64,000 bases of DNA from an uncultured Bacteroidales bacterium (GCA_900316955.1 ONEX01000002.1:186001-250000), one strand, 5' to 3'; positions 16,741 to 30,335 are shown, counted from the first letter of the stretch. The notes: generated by a model not told the origin, from the sequence alone. Program-made: numbers and translations.

Positions 16741-18099
16741 CTATTCGAAGGAAATCCAGTCTACGTCGAGGTCCTTGGCTTCGTCCACGATGAGTTTGAT
16801 GTTCTGCATGCCCGTCAGCGGGGTCTCGAACGGAAGTTTCACTTCCTTCCAGTCCTTGGAGGCCGGGAGGTCGAAGGTTCCGACGATCTTCTCGTCCCGG
16901 GTCTGGAAGGAGACCTTGGAAGGCGCCGCGCTGCGGATGCGGAAAATGGCCTTGGTCGGCGCGGTCTCGCCGAAGTTGATCTCGTCGTAGCGGACCCAGG
17001 TGTTCCCGCGGGCGAAATGGATGTAGAAGCCCTCGAACGGGTTCGCCGCATCCAGCAGGTCGTCATAGACGCCATAGTGATAGACGGCGCTGTAGCGGTC
17101 CATCTGGATGTGGTCCGTGGCCTTGGTCTCCCCCACGCCGCGGAGGGTCGGGGTGACCTGCTCGATGGTGCCGTCCGGGAGGAAGGATATCTTGTCGATG
17201 CGCACCGAACGGTTCTTGTCGAAGTTCGGGGAGTAGTCGTTGTGGTGATAGAACAGGTACCACTGGCCTTTGTACTCCACGATGGAATGATGGTTCGTCC
17301 AGCACTCGTTCTGGGAACGCTCCATGATGATGCCCTTGTACTCGTAGGGGCCCATCGGGCTCTTGCTCATCGCATAGGCGAGCACCTCGGTGTTCTCCTT
17401 CACGTACGGATAGGTCAGGTAGAAGTTGCCGTCCTTCTCGAAGGCGAAGGGGCCCTCCGCCTGGCGGCTGGGCAGGCCCTGGAGGCAGTTGACGCCCACC
17501 ATTTCCATCTCGCGGTTGCCCCACTTCATGGTCGTCCTGGGGTTGTCGTCGGCAAGTTTCTTCATGCTGGGATCGAGCTTGGCGCAGCGGCCGTTGCCCC
17601 AGAAGATGTAGGCGTTGCCGTCGGAGGCCTGCAGCACGCACGGGTCGATGCCGTTGATGCCCTCGATGGGTTCCGGTTCAGGAACGTACGGGCCTTCGGG
17701 ACGGTCCGCGACGGCTACGCCCACCGCGAAGCCGCGGCCCACCTTGGAGGCGTTCGGGAAATAGAAATAGTACTTGCCGTCCTTCTCGACACAGTCGGGC
17801 GCCCACATGGAATACCCTTCCGGATTGCCCCAGGGCACGTTCTTCTGGTCCAGGATCACGCCGTGGTCCGTCCAGTTCACGAGATCCTCGGAGGAGAAGA
17901 CGTGATAGTCCTCCATGCAGAACCATCTGCGCTCCGGCTCCACCGGGCTGATGATGTCATGGGAAGGGAAAAGGTACACTTTCCCGTTGAAGACACGGGC
18001 GGTGGGGTCCGCGCTGTACAGACCCTTGATGACAGGATTCTGGGCGAAAAGGCCGCAGGAAAGCAGCAGGGCGGCGATGGGGAGGATGAACCGTTTCAT
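16741..18099 (-). CDS. GH43 with C-terminal CBM6-like domain
   Basis: 452 aa from the ATG at 18099, which opens the signal peptide MKRFILPIAALLLSCGLFAQ; an upstream in-frame start at 18138 overlaps the preceding gene and lacks signal character. Catalytic residues are Asp31 (YSADPTARVF), Asp152 (NGIDPCVLQASDG) and Glu215 (QAEGPFAF). From about residue 325 a CBM6-like beta-sandwich follows (GFYIHFARGNTWVRYDEINFG to DLDVDWISFE). Likely an arabinofuranosidase or xylosidase acting on decorated xylan. It starts 7 bp after the CE1 gene and ends 5 bp before GH43_12. Confidence 0.9.
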   Translation of the reverse strand: MKRFILPIAALLLSCGLFAQNPVIKGLYSADPTARVFNGKVYLFPSHDIISPVEPERRWFCMEDYHVFSSEDLVNWTDHGVILDQKNVPWGNPEGYSMWAPDCVEKDGKYYFYFPNASKVGRGFAVGVAVADRPEGPYVPEPEPIEGINGIDPCVLQASDGNAYIFWGNGRCAKLDPSMKKLADDNPRTTMKWGNREMEMVGVNCLQGLPSRQAEGPFAFEKDGNFYLTYPYVKENTEVLAYAMSKSPMGPYEYKGIIMERSQNECWTNHHSIVEYKGQWYLFYHHNDYSPNFDKNRSVRIDKISFLPDGTIEQVTPTLRGVGETKATDHIQMDRYSAVYHYGVYDDLLDAANPFEGFYIHFARGNTWVRYDEINFGETAPTKAIFRIRSAAPSKVSFQTRDEKIVGTFDLPASKDWKEVKLPFETPLTGMQNIKLIVDEAKDLDVDWISFE

Positions 18100-18106
18100 A
18101 CGTTGC

Positions 18107-21240
<3,134 letters not shown>

Positions 21241-22989
21241 TTACTGGGCGTTCCAGTCGTGGATGTTCGGATTGACCTTCTTCTCGTCGAACGGAATCGG
21301 GAAGTAGCTGTGCTTCTCCTTCTTGAAGCCCATCTCCGGGTGCGCCTTCACGCACCAGTCGGCATCGCTCTCGTCGATGTAGCCGCGGTGTTCGGCCTCG
21401 CCAGGGGTCTTGGAGAACATGGCGTCGCAGTAGTTCGGGAGATACTTGCCATTATCCTTCAGCTCCTGCTCGGCAATGCCCCAGCGGACGAGATCCGGGA
21501 AGCGGCTGCCTTCGAGCCAGCACTCGAGATACTTCTCTTTCTGCACCTCGGCGAGGGTCAGGGCAGAGGACTTATGCTTGGCCTGGGCGCGCTCCTGGAC
21601 CTTGTTCAGAGCGGCAAGGCCAGCGTTGTCACCCGTCTGGGCGCAAGCCTCGGCGTACATGAGGAGCACCTCGGCGTAACGCATGATGACCAGGTTCCAC
21701 TGGATCTCGGCATTCGGAGTACGGTCTTCGGTACGATACAGGCGCTTCCACATGAAGTAGCCCACGTGGCCATAGAGGCCGCTGCCATCTTTGATACCGC
21801 GAGAATCATCCTTCTTCTTGTCAGCCAGGGTCCATCCGGTCTTCGGGACGAGATTGCCGTCGGCATCCTTTTCAAAGTCGTTGTTGTACGGCATTTCATA
21901 GAGGACTTCGTCGTAGCTCTTGATCCAAGCCTTGCGGCGGGCGGAATCGTAACCATCGTTCTCCAGGATGGTGTCGACGAACTTCTTGGACGGGTTGCAC
22001 CAGCCCCAAGGAGACTCCGGAGGAAGTTCGGTACCCACACCGTCGGGTAATTTGACCCGGGAGGCGCGCCAGCCCCACAGCATCTTGAAGTTCGGCTGCG
22101 CACGCTGGTAGTAACCGTCCACGGTGGCGTCATACTTGAGGTTGATCTCGAACACGGACTCCTCATTGCCACGGCCGGTGTAATGATACAGGGTGCTCAT
22201 CTGGTCGGAAGGAACGAGGTCGTACTTGCCGGAGTCGATGACGGCCTTGAGGGCGGCCTTGGCGCCGGCATAGTCACCCTTGAACAGCATGGCCTTGCCC
22301 TTGAGGGCGTTGGCGAAGCCCTTGGTCACCTTCACGGCGCCGTCCTTGTCACCCTTGGAGCTCTTCTCGTCCAGGTTCGGGAGGGCGGCATCGCAGTCGG
22401 CGATGATGAAGTCGAGGATCTCGTTCTGGTCCTTGGCGTTCTCGGGACGGGCATTGCCGTCGAGCACGTGGTCCACGATCGGCGGGTTGTACCAACCCAT
22501 CGCGAGGAGGAGGTGGGCATAGGCGCGGATGATCTTGGCCTCGGCCACGCAGCGCTTCTTGGTGGGCGTGTCGGCGAGTTCGCCGTCGAAGTGGTCGATC
22601 ACCTGGTTCGCGCTGTTGATGATCATGTAGTAGCAGTGGTAGGAACCGGTCAGGACGGAATTGGAGTCGTTGTACCAGAACGCGTTGATCTGGTTACCCT
22701 CCACACCGTCGGCCTTGTTCTCACCGGCGGCGAACATGTCGTCGGAAGCATATTCGAAAGGATTCAGCAGCGGGCACTCGTTCCAGCCGGCTTCCGTTCC
22801 CATCGTATTGGAAAGGAAACGGCCGGCCGTATAGTAAGCGCTGACAAGGGCTGATTCCGCATCGGCGTCCGTCTTGAAGAAGTCCTCCATCGCGATAACG
22901 CCTTTCTTCTGGATGTCAAGATACTTCTCACACCCGGTCAGGAACAGGGCGGAGCAGATGACGGTCAAGGCAATAAATATCTTTTTCAT
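21241..22989 (-). CDS. SusD/RagB-family lipoprotein (SusD2)
   Basis: 582 aa from the ATG at 22989; a second in-frame ATG lies 12 bases upstream at 23001. Lipobox LTGC (Cys20), then KYLDIQKKGVIAMEDFFKTDADAES. SusD motifs: AKIIRAYAHLLLAMGWYNPPIVDHVL and VIMRYAEVLLMYAEACAQTGDNAGL...YLECWLEGSRFPDLVRWG. It should act with SusC2, whose stop is 20 bp upstream, to capture xylan oligosaccharides at the surface. The similar N-terminus and motif order with SusD1 suggest paralogy. Confidence 0.95.
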   Translation of the reverse strand: MKKIFIALTVICSALFLTGCEKYLDIQKKGVIAMEDFFKTDADAESALVSAYYTAGRFLSNTMGTEAGWNECPLLNPFEYASDDMFAAGENKADGVEGNQINAFWYNDSNSVLTGSYHCYYMIINSANQVIDHFDGELADTPTKKRCVAEAKIIRAYAHLLLAMGWYNPPIVDHVLDGNARPENAKDQNEILDFIIADCDAALPNLDEKSSKGDKDGAVKVTKGFANALKGKAMLFKGDYAGAKAALKAVIDSGKYDLVPSDQMSTLYHYTGRGNEESVFEINLKYDATVDGYYQRAQPNFKMLWGWRASRVKLPDGVGTELPPESPWGWCNPSKKFVDTILENDGYDSARRKAWIKSYDEVLYEMPYNNDFEKDADGNLVPKTGWTLADKKKDDSRGIKDGSGLYGHVGYFMWKRLYRTEDRTPNAEIQWNLVIMRYAEVLLMYAEACAQTGDNAGLAALNKVQERAQAKHKSSALTLAEVQKEKYLECWLEGSRFPDLVRWGIAEQELKDNGKYLPNYCDAMFSKTPGEAEHRGYIDESDADWCVKAHPEMGFKKEKHSYFPIPFDEKKVNPNIHDWNAQ

Positions 22990-23009
22990 ATCTCTTGTCA
23001 TTTGTGGGA

Positions 23010-26000
23010 TTAGAACTCAAGGTTGACGCCGAAGATGATGGACTTCGCGGTCGGATAGTTACCCATATCGAAACCGAGGGCGTTGCCGCCGGTGGTGGCG
23101 GTTTCCGGATCCAGGCCGATATATTTGGAGAAGGTGAAGAAGTTATCCAGCATCGCAAAGACGCGGAGGTTGCTGATGGCAATCTTCTGGGTCAGGTTGC
23201 GCGGCAGGGTGTAGCCCAGCTGGATCTGCTTGATCTTGAAGTAGGAACCGTCGAACACGGTGGCGGAGGAGCTGAACGCCTCGGAAGTCCAGTGGTTGGC
23301 GGCAGGGAACTTGGCCCAGGATTCGTCACCGGCCTTCTTCCAGGAATTATTCCAGTACCAGGCGTAGGTGTTACAGGAAGGACGGTCCACACGGAAGGCA
23401 GTCGGATAGATCTGGCAGCCGGCGACGCCGTTGCCGAAGATGGAGAGGTCGAAGTTCTTCCAGTTCATGTTGATGGTGAGACCGTAAGTCCAGGTAGGAA
23501 TGCCCTTGCCCAGGTAGACGCGGTCGTTCTCCTGCGGGGAGATGGTCTCGCCCGTCACATTGCCTTCGTCGTCATAGTCGAAATAGACCATGTTACCGTC
23601 CTTGTCGACACCCTTGGCCTTGTAACCGCACATGTACCACAGCGGCATGCCGGGCTCGCAGTAAGAGGTCAGGTAAGTACCCTGGACCGTGCGGCCGGTG
23701 AGACGGCCCACAAGCGGATCCAGATAGGTCATCCGGTTCTTCAGCCAGGCGGCGTTGCCGCTGATGGAATAGCCGAAGTCACCAATCTGGTCGCGCCAGC
23801 CGAGTTCGACTTCGAAGCCCTTGTTGTTCACGGCGCCGGCATTGACGGTGGAGGAAGCGCTGGGGCCACCTTCGAAGAAGACGGGCACACCCACTTCCAT
23901 GGCCGGATTCACGCTCACGAGCAGGCCGTCGGTGTTCTTGTTGTACCAGTCGAGGCCGACGGTGAGGCGGTTGTTGAAGAAACGGGCGTCCACACCGAGG
24001 TCAAGCTGCTTGGAGGTCTCCCAGCGGAGGTCGGGGTTGGAAAGGCCGGAAGGCAGGGAGCCATAGTCGGACACGGCGGAATCGACATGGTATTGATACC
24101 ATACCCGGTTCAGGAGGATATCCGTGGAATACGGATAGTTGTTCAGCACGTTGATATTACCGTTGACACCCCAGGAAGCGCGGAACTTGAGGAAGTTCAG
24201 GAAGTTCTGGTCCACATTGTCACGGATGAAGCTTTCGTTGCTGGCGGTCCAGCCCACGGACACGGACGGGAAGTAACCCCATTTCTTGTTGAGCGGGAGT
24301 TTCGAGGAGTCGAAGGCGTCTGCGCGGAAGTTCGCCTGGATGGCGTAGCGGTTGTCATAGACATAACCGACACGGGCGAAGTAGGAAAGGTTGGCGGAAC
24401 GACCGGGCGAATTGGAGATGGTCTTCGTGGTGGAATCGCTGGACTTCAGGAAGCTCAGGTACTGGAAGTTGGGCTCATAACCCTTCAGGATGTCCGGACC
24501 GGAAGCGCTGCCGGAGACGCTGTCGCTGGAGGACTGGATGAAGGACATACCGGCCATGGCGGAGACGTCGTGCTTGCCGAAGGTGCGGGCATAGTTGGCG
24601 AAGTTCTCCCACTGGTAGTACAGGCCCGTATTCGCGCTCGCGCTCAGGTTGTAGTTGTCAGCCTTGATGGTGGCGGTGGAGAAGTACGGCTCGGTATAGC
24701 TGTGGGAAGTGCTCTGGGAAATCCGGTAGCCGAAACGGGAAGTGTAGGTGAAGCCCTTGAAAGGCATGAAGTTCAGGTAGGCGACGCCACGGATGGAGAT
24801 ACCTTCGTTGGAGGACTCGGTCGCATCGCGCTGGACGAACGGGTGGCCGGACTGGGTTTCGCCGATGAGCGGAACGGTCCAGTAAAGGCCGGTCTCGGGA
24901 TCCTTCAGGATCTTCTTGCCGGCGTCGAGGGCGTTCTTCAGGCCGGAGGAGAGCTTGCTCTCGTCGCCACGGACCGGGAACAGCGGGGAGGAAGTGATGG
25001 CGGACAGGAGGGCGGAGCCGTTGTCGTTCGCCTCGGAAACGCCCTTGGTGCTCCACTTCTCGATGGAGTTGTTGACACCGACGGTGAGCCAGGACTTGAT
25101 CTTGTAGTCGGCGTTCACCTGGAAGGTCAGACGGCGATACTGGTCCTTGTCGCCGCGGAAGATACCGTCGTTCTTCAGGTAGTTGAGGGAGGAGAAGAAG
25201 CTGCCACGGTCGTTACCGCCCTGGAAGCCCACCGTGTGGCGGTTGCTCCACGTGGGGACGAAGATTTCCTTGCTCCAGTTGACATCGGTGACCTTGTCAT
25301 AGTAACGGTCCAGGTCGGCGTCGGTGAGATAACCGTTCGCCTTACCGAAAGCGATATACTGCTCGGCGTTCATGATGTCGAGCTTGTTAGAAAGGGTGGA
25401 ATACTGGAACTGGTTGTTATAGAACACCTTGCCATCACCCTTCTTACCGGTCTTGGTGGTCACGAGGACGACACCGTTACCAGCCTCGGCGCCATAGATG
25501 GCGGCGGAGGCGGCATCCTTCAGGACCTCGATGGACTCGATCATTTCCGGATCCAGGTACTGGATGTTGTCCACCTTCAAACCGTCCACGATGAGGAGCG
25601 GTCCGAGGGAACCGGAGTTGGACGAGTAACCGCGGACACGGATGTCGGAACCGGCGCCCGGCTTACCGGACGTGTTGATGACCTGGACACCGGCGGCCTT
25701 GCCCTGGAGAGCGGCGGCCGCGTTCGGGGTGGAGCGGTTCTGCAGGTCTTCCGCACGGACGGAAGCCACGGAACCGGTCAGGTCGCTCTTGCGCTGGACA
25801 CCGTAACCGATGACCACGGTCTCGTCCAGGAATTCAGTGTCTTCCCGGAGGACGATGTTGAAGACGGACTGGTTGGCCGTCGAGAGCGTCTGGTCGGCAT
25901 AGCCGATGCAGGACACGTTGATGCTGGCCCCGGCGGGAACGTTCAGCCGGAAAGCGCCGGAGGCATCGGTGACAGCACCGATGGCGGTGTTTCCAACGAC

Positions 26001-26150
26001 GACGACGGCGGCACCGATGACCGGCGCTCCGCTCTCGTCGACAACCGTTCCGCTGATGGCGCGGTTCTGGGCGGTCGCAACCGTTCCCAGGAGGCCCGCT
26101 GCGACGATCATCACAGCGGCTGCCATTCTTGCAAAAAATTGCCTTGTCAT
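23010..26150 (-). CDS. SusC/RagA TonB-dependent transporter (SusC2)
   Basis: 1046 aa. Signal peptide (MTRQFFARMAAAVMIVAAG, ending TATAQ), carboxypeptidase-like domain (ISGTVVDESGAPVIGAAVVVVG), plug (DETVVIGYGVQRKSDLTGSV; SIEVLKDAASAAIYGAEAGNGVVLVTTK) and a barrel ending IIFGVNLEF. Strong similarity to SusC1 runs through the N-terminal 200 residues and into the promoter. First gene of an eight-gene operon of esterases and GH43 enzymes, divergent from HTCS1. This matches the tandem susC/D plan of Bacteroidetes xylan utilisation loci. Confidence 0.97.
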   Translation of the reverse strand: MTRQFFARMAAAVMIVAAGLLGTVATAQNRAISGTVVDESGAPVIGAAVVVVGNTAIGAVTDASGAFRLNVPAGASINVSCIGYADQTLSTANQSVFNIVLREDTEFLDETVVIGYGVQRKSDLTGSVASVRAEDLQNRSTPNAAAALQGKAAGVQVINTSGKPGAGSDIRVRGYSSNSGSLGPLLIVDGLKVDNIQYLDPEMIESIEVLKDAASAAIYGAEAGNGVVLVTTKTGKKGDGKVFYNNQFQYSTLSNKLDIMNAEQYIAFGKANGYLTDADLDRYYDKVTDVNWSKEIFVPTWSNRHTVGFQGGNDRGSFFSSLNYLKNDGIFRGDKDQYRRLTFQVNADYKIKSWLTVGVNNSIEKWSTKGVSEANDNGSALLSAITSSPLFPVRGDESKLSSGLKNALDAGKKILKDPETGLYWTVPLIGETQSGHPFVQRDATESSNEGISIRGVAYLNFMPFKGFTYTSRFGYRISQSTSHSYTEPYFSTATIKADNYNLSASANTGLYYQWENFANYARTFGKHDVSAMAGMSFIQSSSDSVSGSASGPDILKGYEPNFQYLSFLKSSDSTTKTISNSPGRSANLSYFARVGYVYDNRYAIQANFRADAFDSSKLPLNKKWGYFPSVSVGWTASNESFIRDNVDQNFLNFLKFRASWGVNGNINVLNNYPYSTDILLNRVWYQYHVDSAVSDYGSLPSGLSNPDLRWETSKQLDLGVDARFFNNRLTVGLDWYNKNTDGLLVSVNPAMEVGVPVFFEGGPSASSTVNAGAVNNKGFEVELGWRDQIGDFGYSISGNAAWLKNRMTYLDPLVGRLTGRTVQGTYLTSYCEPGMPLWYMCGYKAKGVDKDGNMVYFDYDDEGNVTGETISPQENDRVYLGKGIPTWTYGLTINMNWKNFDLSIFGNGVAGCQIYPTAFRVDRPSCNTYAWYWNNSWKKAGDESWAKFPAANHWTSEAFSSSATVFDGSYFKIKQIQLGYTLPRNLTQKIAISNLRVFAMLDNFFTFSKYIGLDPETATTGGNALGFDMGNYPTAKSIIFGVNLEF

Positions 26151-26212
26151 AAAAGCGTTGATTAGGTTGGTTAATTATGGTTAAAAAATGTATTTGCTCT
26201 TGGAGCCGGAGG

Positions 26213-26260
26213 CAAATATACCCTTTTATATAGGCGGAGGCTTTCAAAACGCGACCGAAA
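26213..26260 (-). promoter_or_regulatory. SusC2 promoter with block shared with SusC1
   Basis: The minus strand has -7 TATATTTG (26220-26213) and, at the same distance as at SusC1, TTTCGGTCGCG (26260-26250), TTTTGAA and CCTATA...GGG. The leader before the ATG also shares a 15-nt segment (26179-26165) with SusC1. It lies 127-174 bp from the HTCS1 start, in the same divergent intergenic region, and is a likely HTCS1 target. Confidence 0.65.
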
Positions 26261-26351
26261 TCGGAAACAAATCAACCAATTTTCAACCATTTGAAGCCCA
26301 CTCGGGCCGTTTTGGAGGATTTTTAGTATCCTATGAGCGGATTTTAAAAGA

Positions 26352-26359
26352 TATTTTTG
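26352..26359 (+). promoter_or_regulatory. Putative -7 element of HTCS1
   Basis: TATTTTTG matches TAnnTTTG and lies 27 nt before the HTCS1 ATG. No convincing -33 TTTG is seen at 19-21 nt. Confidence 0.45.
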
Positions 26360-26386
26360 CTACCTTGCATCGCCAAAGAACGAATA

Positions 26387-29300
26387 ATGAAAAGAGCGCT
26401 CCTGTCTGTCATCCTCCTTGCGTCCTTCCTCGCCGGATGGGCCCAGAATCACCATACTTCCTTCCGGAATTTCTCCACCGACGACGGCCTTCCCGACAAC
26501 TCGGTCCGCGCCATCTTCCAGGACAGCGACGGCCTTATATGGTTATGTACGCGCGAAGGCATCTGCATGTACGACGGCCTGCATTTCAAGCCGCTCGAGG
26601 ACGCTTCCTGCGACATCCTGGACGGCCTGGCGATGAGCCTGGCGGAGGATCCGCAGCATCGCCTGTGGTTCATCACCACGCGCGGCATCGGCTTCCACGA
26701 CCTCACGACCGGGGAAACCCGCACCGTCCACCGCAACACCTCCGGCGGCCTCGTCGGCGCGGCCGACATCGCGGTGGACCGCAACGGATACGTCTGGTTC
26801 GCCAACGAGGACATCTTCTGCTGGGACCCATCGCGCGAAATCCTGATGGACTACTCCCCGTCCGCCCTTTTCCGCAGCAACACGGTCGAGGCCGACAGCA
26901 ACGGCAGCATCTGGTTCCTCTCCACGGCCGGCGACCTGTACCGGTTCAATACCATCAACAACGGCTTCGAGCGGATCCATCGCGGCGACGGAGAACGGTT
27001 CTCCCGCCAGGATATCGTCTCGGACGGCGCCGGCCACATCCTGTCCTCCTCCCCCGGCGGCATCGTCCTCCGGACCGACATCATGACCAACGCCACCACG
27101 TCCCTGTACCGGATCGACAGCGGAGAGATCCGCTGCATCGTCCCGGAACGCGGCGGGCGCTGCTGGCTGGGCACCGACCACGGCATCGTCCTCGTGGACG
27201 GAAACCGCCGCCAGGTCTTCACCCACGACCGCCAGGACCCGGACTCCATCGCCGGCGAGGACATCTGGTCCATGCTCCTGGACCGCCAGGGGAACCTCTG
27301 GGCGGGCATGTTCTACAACGGCCTCTCCCTGCACCGCAACCCCAGGAACCTCGTTTCCCGGCATCTGGGCCGCCGCTCGGGCGGGGACCTGCCCGGGGAT
27401 ATGATCCGCCCGGTCGTCGCCGTGGACGACAGCCACATCCTGGCCGGCGCCGAGGACGGCGGCCTGTCCCTGCTGAACCTCGCGGACGACACCATCGAGG
27501 ACCTGACCTTCCCGGGACCTGGCGGCGCTCCCGTCAATGTCCAGGGCCTCTGCCTGGATGGGGACCAGCTGTGGATCGCCACCTTCGGCAATGGTGTGTA
27601 CCGGATGGATTTCCCGAGCCGGAAGCTGGTGAAATCCTACCTCACCGACCTGTCGGCGGCCACGGTGACCGGCACCCGGTCCGGCGACATCTACCTGGGG
27701 ACCACCTCCGGCCTGTACCGGTATGACCGGACGGCCGACCGCTTCCAGTCCTGCCCCGAGTTCGGCAGCAACTTCATCCACGCCCTGTACGAGGATTCGC
27801 GCGGCAATCTATGGGTGGGCACCTACGGAAACGGCGTATGGACCGGAAAAGACGGGCAATACAAGCATATCACCCTGAACGACAAGGAGTTCGGGCTCTC
27901 CTCCGACTACATCACCAGCATCCGCGAGGACAGCCGCCACCGGCTCTGGGTGCTCACCGAGACGGGGGGCGCCTGCTTCGCCGGCCTGGACGAGATCGCC
28001 TCCGGAACCTTCCGGTTCCGCTCCCTGTCCCGCCGGAACGGACTCCCCTCCTCCATCGCCTCCTGCATCCAGGAAGACCTGGACCAGGTGCTCTGGCTCA
28101 CCACCACCCACGGCATCGTGAAGCTCGATCCCGACGACCTGAGCATCCGGGAAATCTACCAGGAGGAACACGGAGACACGATGAACCAGTTCTCCTACGG
28201 TTCCGCCTGTTCCACCTCCAGCGGCCGCCTGTTCTTCGGCACGAGCCGCGGCCTCGTCGGCTTCACCCCGGCGGAGCGCACCAACCGGCAGCCGCTGAAG
28301 CTGTTCATCACCGAGATTTCCGCCAACGGCCCCGGCGGGCCTTTCTCCGTCACCCAGGAAGGGAAATCCACCCTCCACACCGAGAAAATCCGCCTCCGCT
28401 ACAAGGACCTTTCCTCGCTGACCATCCGATATGCCGCCCCGGATTTCCAGTCTTCGCGAACCGGGATGTTCCAGACGGTCCTGGCAGGCAAGCGACGGTC
28501 TATCCAGAGCTTCACCTCCAGCGGCGAGACCACCTACACGGACCTGGCGCCCGGAAAATACCAGTTCCGCGTGAATGGCGTGGGCGCCCGCCGGGAAGCC
28601 TTCCGGGCCTTGGACATCGAAATCCGCCCGCCCCTCTACCGGTCCATCGCCGCCTTCATCCTGTACGCCCTGGTCGCCCTCCTGATCCTGGGCATCCTGG
28701 CGCGGCAATGGGACCATATCCGCCAGATGCGGATGACACGGCAGGTGGAGAAGCTCCAGGCCGAGCAGGAGAAAGAGCTCTATGACGCGAAGATCAACTT
28801 CTTCACGAACATCACCCACGAGATCCGTACCCCGCTGTCCCTGATCAAGATGCCGCTGGACAAGATCATCTCCAGCGGGAACTACACGGAAAGCAACCGC
28901 CAGGAACTCCTCACGATGCAAGCCAACGCGGAGCGGCTCCTGAACCTGATCAACCAGCTGCTGGACCTGCGGAAGATGGAAAAGATGGAGGTCAAGCCGG
29001 TCTTCGTGTCCAACGACCTCTGCGCCCTCGTCCGGAAGACCTGCGGCCGGTTCACCGCGATGGCGAAGGACCAGCACATCAACCTGGAGACCAACCTCCC
29101 GGACAAGCCTTTCCCCGTGGAATGCGCCGGCGAAATGATCGAGAAAATCCTCGGAAACCTGCTTTCCAACGCCTTCAAGTATGGAAACGGACACGTCCGC
29201 GTCGCCATCGAACCGGTGCCGGACCAGGACCGCGTCCGCGTCCGCGTGGACAGCGACGGCAACCGGATCGAAGAGTGGGACGCCGAGCGAATCTTCGAGA

Positions 29301-30289
29301 AGTTCTACCAGACCGGCACGGCCCGGCAAGGCCACGGGACCGGCCTCGGGCTTCCCTTCGCCCGGAGTCTCGCCGCCCTGCACGGGGGGACGCTCACGCT
29401 GGACCGCTCCGTCCCGGACTACAACTCGTTCGTGCTGGAGCTTCCCCTCCACCAGGAGACTGCCGTGGAGATTCCGACGGGCCACGAGAAAGAAGAGAAC
29501 GAGGAGGTCCCCGTCGCCATCGACAACCTGCTCCACACCATCCTGGTCGTGGAAGACGACCCGGACATGCGGGGTTACCTCGCCAAGGAACTGTCGGAAG
29601 AGTACAACGTCCTGGTGGCCGCCAACGGCGAAGACGCCCTGCAGCTGGTCGAGAAACAACGCATCGACCTCGTCGTGAGCGACATTATGATGCCGGGAAT
29701 CGACGGCGTGGCCCTGTGCAACCGGATCAAGTCCACCACCGAATACTGCCACATCCCGGTCATCCTGATGACAGCGGCCGTGGGGATGGAGACCCGCATC
29801 GAGACGCTCCAGGCCGGCGCTGACGGCTACATCGAGAAGCCGTTCGCCATCGAGCTGCTCCTGGCGAACATCGCGAACCTGTTCAAGAACCGGGAGATCG
29901 CGAACCGCCAGTTCACCCAGTCGCCGCTCACCCACTTCAACTCCATGGTGACGGGCGGCATGGACCAGGAATTCATGGAACGGCTGCACGACATCGTGAT
30001 GAAGCACCTCGCGGAACCCGACCTGAACATCGAGACGCTCACCACCGAGCTGGGCACGAGCAAATCCACGCTGTACCGCAAGGTGACCGCGAACACGGGC
30101 CTCAACATCAACGAGTACATCCGCGTGAGCCGCCTCAAGAAGGCCGCCGAGATGCTGTCCAGCCAGAAGTACCGGATCAGCGAAGTGGCCTATATGACCG
30201 GCTTCTCCTCGCCATCCTATTTCGCCACCTGTTTCCAGAAACAGTTCAATGTATCCCCTTCCGCCTTCGTCAAGGGGTTAAAGGGTTGA
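26387..30289 (+). CDS. Hybrid two-component sensor/regulator (HTCS1)
   Basis: 1300 aa from the ATG at 26387, which opens a signal peptide (MKRALLSVILLASFLAGWAQ); the longer opening at 26357 has none. Order: periplasmic regulator-propeller repeats (about 25-680, e.g. DDGLPDNSVRAIFQDSDGLIWLCT), Y_Y_Y domain (about 690-750), one membrane helix (about 755-777), HisKA with His811 (THEIRTP), HATPase (ILGNLLSNAFKYG; GTGLGLPFA), receiver with Asp1099 (VVSDIMMPG), and AraC-type HTH (LYRKVTANTGLNINEYIRVSRLKKAAEML). HTCS proteins bind oligosaccharides in the periplasm and activate nearby PUL promoters. Divergent from SusC2, so likely regulator of the SusC1 and SusC2 units. Confidence 0.96.
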   Translation: MKRALLSVILLASFLAGWAQNHHTSFRNFSTDDGLPDNSVRAIFQDSDGLIWLCTREGICMYDGLHFKPLEDASCDILDGLAMSLAEDPQHRLWFITTRGIGFHDLTTGETRTVHRNTSGGLVGAADIAVDRNGYVWFANEDIFCWDPSREILMDYSPSALFRSNTVEADSNGSIWFLSTAGDLYRFNTINNGFERIHRGDGERFSRQDIVSDGAGHILSSSPGGIVLRTDIMTNATTSLYRIDSGEIRCIVPERGGRCWLGTDHGIVLVDGNRRQVFTHDRQDPDSIAGEDIWSMLLDRQGNLWAGMFYNGLSLHRNPRNLVSRHLGRRSGGDLPGDMIRPVVAVDDSHILAGAEDGGLSLLNLADDTIEDLTFPGPGGAPVNVQGLCLDGDQLWIATFGNGVYRMDFPSRKLVKSYLTDLSAATVTGTRSGDIYLGTTSGLYRYDRTADRFQSCPEFGSNFIHALYEDSRGNLWVGTYGNGVWTGKDGQYKHITLNDKEFGLSSDYITSIREDSRHRLWVLTETGGACFAGLDEIASGTFRFRSLSRRNGLPSSIASCIQEDLDQVLWLTTTHGIVKLDPDDLSIREIYQEEHGDTMNQFSYGSACSTSSGRLFFGTSRGLVGFTPAERTNRQPLKLFITEISANGPGGPFSVTQEGKSTLHTEKIRLRYKDLSSLTIRYAAPDFQSSRTGMFQTVLAGKRRSIQSFTSSGETTYTDLAPGKYQFRVNGVGARREAFRALDIEIRPPLYRSIAAFILYALVALLILGILARQWDHIRQMRMTRQVEKLQAEQEKELYDAKINFFTNITHEIRTPLSLIKMPLDKIISSGNYTESNRQELLTMQANAERLLNLINQLLDLRKMEKMEVKPVFVSNDLCALVRKTCGRFTAMAKDQHINLETNLPDKPFPVECAGEMIEKILGNLLSNAFKYGNGHVRVAIEPVPDQDRVRVRVDSDGNRIEEWDAERIFEKFYQTGTARQGHGTGLGLPFARSLAALHGGTLTLDRSVPDYNSFVLELPLHQETAVEIPTGHEKEENEEVPVAIDNLLHTILVVEDDPDMRGYLAKELSEEYNVLVAANGEDALQLVEKQRIDLVVSDIMMPGIDGVALCNRIKSTTEYCHIPVILMTAAVGMETRIETLQAGADGYIEKPFAIELLLANIANLFKNREIANRQFTQSPLTHFNSMVTGGMDQEFMERLHDIVMKHLAEPDLNIETLTTELGTSKSTLYRKVTANTGLNINEYIRVSRLKKAAEMLSSQKYRISEVAYMTGFSSPSYFATCFQKQFNVSPSAFVKGLKG

Positions 30290-30335
30290 TTGTTCGGTAA
30301 TTTTTGCGTATATTAGTTTCGTTAATCCCGAGACT

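Noticed and set aside
22995-26165. 1056-aa plus-strand frame antisense to SusC2
   Set aside because: Shadow of the SusC2 codons; no signal peptide or motif.
30290-30335. A separate promoter for GH9
   Set aside because: TATATTAG and TAATTTTTG are only partial -7 matches with no -33; co-transcription with HTCS1 is simpler.
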